DNA of 6,277 nucleotides from Actinomycetes bacterium. GTDB lineage: Bacteria; Actinomycetota; Actinomycetes; S36-B12; GCA-2699445. The notes beneath the pieces are model-generated. The model was not told the origin of the DNA, did no database searches, and was given only the letters and a program-made list of their open reading frames with translations. The DNA lies in NCBI GenBank assembly GCA_022600255.1, contig JAHZKU010000135.1, positions 1-6,277 on the forward strand, given 5' to 3'. Positions 4,811-6,277 of this stretch are shown here, piece after piece; the stretch's first letter is position 1, and each line of letters starts with the position of its first letter. A program made the translations under genes and the position numbers.

Positions 4811-6277
4811 TCACTCTCCGTTGTCGGTTGGGGTGTTCCGGGCGGGCATCAGGTCTGTGATGTCTGTGATGACGATGATGGCTCCCACGATCCTGGTGTC
4901 TTGCAGGTGAGGCTGGAATGCGACGAGGTAGTCGGCCGATTGTCCGCGCAGTTCTGCCATCGAGCGGGTGCCATTTTCGACAGTTGTGTGTAGGCGTTCG
5001 GCTAGGTCGGGGACTGGTGTTGTGGTCTGGATTTCGGTGATCGGCCGGCCTAAGTCAGCGTCGATGAGAACGAATAGGCGCACGGCCAGGGGGGTGAAGG
5101 ACTTGACGCGCAGGTCGTTGTCCACAACGATCATGCCGCTGGCCAATGATCCTTGGATGTCTTCCATGCGGTTGTTGACTGTTGCCAGTTCGGCGCTTCG
5201 CTCGCGAAGCTCGGTGTTCAGTACGGTCAGTTCCTCATTGGTGGCTTGGAGTTCTTCGTTCGTAGCCTGAACTTCCTCGCCGGAGGCCTGCAGTTCCTCT
5301 GCGGAGGCCTGCAGCTCCTCGTTCATGGCCCGCAGTTCTTCGTTAGAGGCTGACAGGTCTTCAGTTGTTGCTTGTAGTGCGGCTCGGGTTTGCTCCAACT
5401 CCGCGCGAACGTGCGCCAGTTCAGCGTCATCCTCACCGTCACCGGGCTCAGTTGGTTCCGAGGCGCTCTCGGGCCTTGGTATGGGGTCTATCGAGTTGAA
5501 GGTCAGGAGGACCCACTCGGCTTCGGCTGGACCCAGTTGGCTTGCCTCGATGCGGGTGTCTGCCTCGGGGGTGAACTCTGAGCGCGGCTCTTGATCGGGG
5601 CTGCGGTATCGGGCTTGGATCAGGAGGCTGCGGACAGGTACGCGCAGTTCTTCGCGCACCAGAGCGATCACGTTCGTGCTCGGCTGCCCGGGAGCGACCC
5701 AGCACCAAGGGGACACGTCGCCGATGACTTCGATCACGTCGTCGTTGCCGTCCAACACCAGCGCCGGTGGGCTGAACCGGTTGACCAACTGGTCCCGCAG
5801 TACCAGTCGCTGATCGGTGGGTGGTGAGAGCGCGGTCGTTCGGGGAAGCTTGGCGGGTTCTGACTCTGGCGCGGGGATAGGCAGCGGAGTGGGGTGATCG
5901 ACGGTCGAGCGTTGATAGATCCGGAACTGTTCGTCCACTGCGCTGAAGGCGCTACCGGTTCCGGTGGGTCGCTCTGATTGCCCCAAGATCAGGAAGCCGC
6001 CGGGCACCAACGCGAAGTGGCAGAAGCTCAGGGCTCGGGTTTGCAGAGGTGCGTTGAAGTAGATCAGCGTGTTACGCAGGGAGACGAGGTCAATTCGGGG
6101 GAAAGGGGGGTCTTGGGCAACGTTGTGGCGGGCGAAAACCACTGCATCACGCAGTTCGGGAAGGACCCGCCAATCCATACCGGATCGGCGCATCCAACGT
6201 TCCCGGTACGCGTCCGGAATCGCGGCGGTCGCATCGTCGGAGTAGTGTCCGCGGCGCGCAATGTCCAAAGCGGCATC
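4811..6277 (-). CDS. CheR-type methyltransferase / coiled coil / PAS protein (CheB-CheR fusion type), N-terminus beyond right edge
   Basis: The frame is open to the right edge; 488 residues are visible and no start is needed inside the window. Residues 1-123 are the C-terminal part of a CheR SAM-dependent methyltransferase. They begin in the ALDIARRGHYS element and continue through VVFARHN, DPPFPRIDLVSLRNTLIYF (56-74) and LVPGGFLILGQSE (90-102). Residues about 158-262 form the degenerate PAS-like region usual in these fusions (FSPPALVLDGNDDVIEVIGD). Residues about 286-375 are a coiled coil made of NEELQA-type heptads. Residues about 376-476 are a PAS domain (GMIVVDNDLRVKSFTPLA, ending IIVITDITDL). 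The protein then stops, with no kinase domain. Relatives carry CheB methylesterase and CheR N-terminal domains in front, so these probably lie outside the window. CheR methylates receptor glutamates; what this fusion modifies is unknown. It is cytoplasmic, with no membrane segment visible, and lies upstream of HAD in one operon. Confidence 0.9.
   Translation of the reverse strand, partial: DAALDIARRGHYSDDATAAIPDAYRERWMRRSGMDWRVLPELRDAVVFARHNVAQDPPFPRIDLVSLRNTLIYFNAPLQTRALSFCHFALVPGGFLILGQSERPTGTGSAFSAVDEQFRIYQRSTVDHPTPLPIPAPESEPAKLPRTTALSPPTDQRLVLRDQLVNRFSPPALVLDGNDDVIEVIGDVSPWCWVAPGQPSTNVIALVREELRVPVRSLLIQARYRSPDQEPRSEFTPEADTRIEASQLGPAEAEWVLLTFNSIDPIPRPESASEPTEPGDGEDDAELAHVRAELEQTRAALQATTEDLSASNEELRAMNEELQASAEELQASGEEVQATNEELQATNEELTVLNTELRERSAELATVNNRMEDIQGSLASGMIVVDNDLRVKSFTPLAVRLFVLIDADLGRPITEIQTTTPVPDLAERLHTTVENGTRSMAELRGQSADYLVAFQPHLQDTRIVGAIIVITDITDLMPARNTPTDNGE
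5201..5347 (-). repeat. seven 21-bp coding repeats (heptad coiled coil)
   Basis: Seven consecutive heptads of the form xNEELQA occupy visible residues 311-359 of the CheR-PAS protein: SNEELRA, MNEELQA, SAEELQA, SGEEVQA, TNEELQA, TNEELTV and LNTELRE. At the DNA level this gives imperfect 21-bp units. This is a typical signalling helix between methyltransferase and PAS parts and would form a parallel coiled coil. The repeats also cause long spurious open frames on the opposite strand. Confidence 0.85.

Noticed and set aside
4968..5594. Several plus-strand open frames rich in Ser/Arg or Leu/Phe
   Set aside because: They are opposite the coiled-coil and PAS coding region. The 21-bp coding repeats create the apparent repetitive proteins.

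Overview
The window looks like a piece of an actinobacterial chromosome. The evidence is moderately high GC with GC-rich third codon positions, a TetR regulator with a GTG start, and family types common in that phylum: CPBP proteases, an SRPBCC protein, a DUF2568-like membrane protein and a CheB/CheR-type fusion. No rRNA, tRNA, CRISPR array or intact mobile element is visible. The phylum is inferred from these features, and no species is claimed.

Left part (1-1754, minus strand): a CPBP-family intramembrane protease runs off the left edge. It is complete at its N-terminus and carries all three motifs of the family. Upstream of it, in the same direction, lies a complete TetR regulator. The 267 bp between them hold no convincing gene.

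Centre (1755-2628): a short divergent control region separates tetR from a plus-strand pair, an SRPBCC (START/Bet v 1-like) protein and a small membrane protein resembling DUF2568/YrdB. The two overlap by 4 bp. The control region holds two inverted repeats of the same form, CGCAA-N6-TTGCG, with centres 46 bp apart. One lies beside the tetR start. The other, a perfect 11-bp palindrome, abuts the SRPBCC ribosome binding site. The simplest reading is an autoregulated TetR module in which the regulator represses both itself and the SRPBCC/membrane-protein operon. The DUF2568-like gene looks damaged, with a probable one-base deletion and a shortened middle.

Right-centre (2629-4035): a stretch without a clear gene, a possible small minus-strand ORF, then a second complete CPBP protease of a different subtype on the plus strand. 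A 21-bp sequence occurs on both sides of this segment with 20/21 identity in direct orientation. Its right copy lies in the 3' end of the next gene.

Right part (4036-6277, minus strand): a two-gene operon. A CheR-type methyltransferase domain is joined to a PAS-like region, a heptad-repeat coiled coil and a C-terminal PAS domain; its N-terminus lies beyond the right edge. Ten bases downstream begins a HAD-IIB phosphatase. The HAD protein ends in a tail resembling the beginning of the P-loop ATPase domain found in longer relatives, so it may be a truncated two-domain protein.

No wholly new system is evident. The most interesting points are the paired operators, the decaying DUF2568-like gene, and the repeat-flanked CPBP segment abutting a truncated HAD gene.
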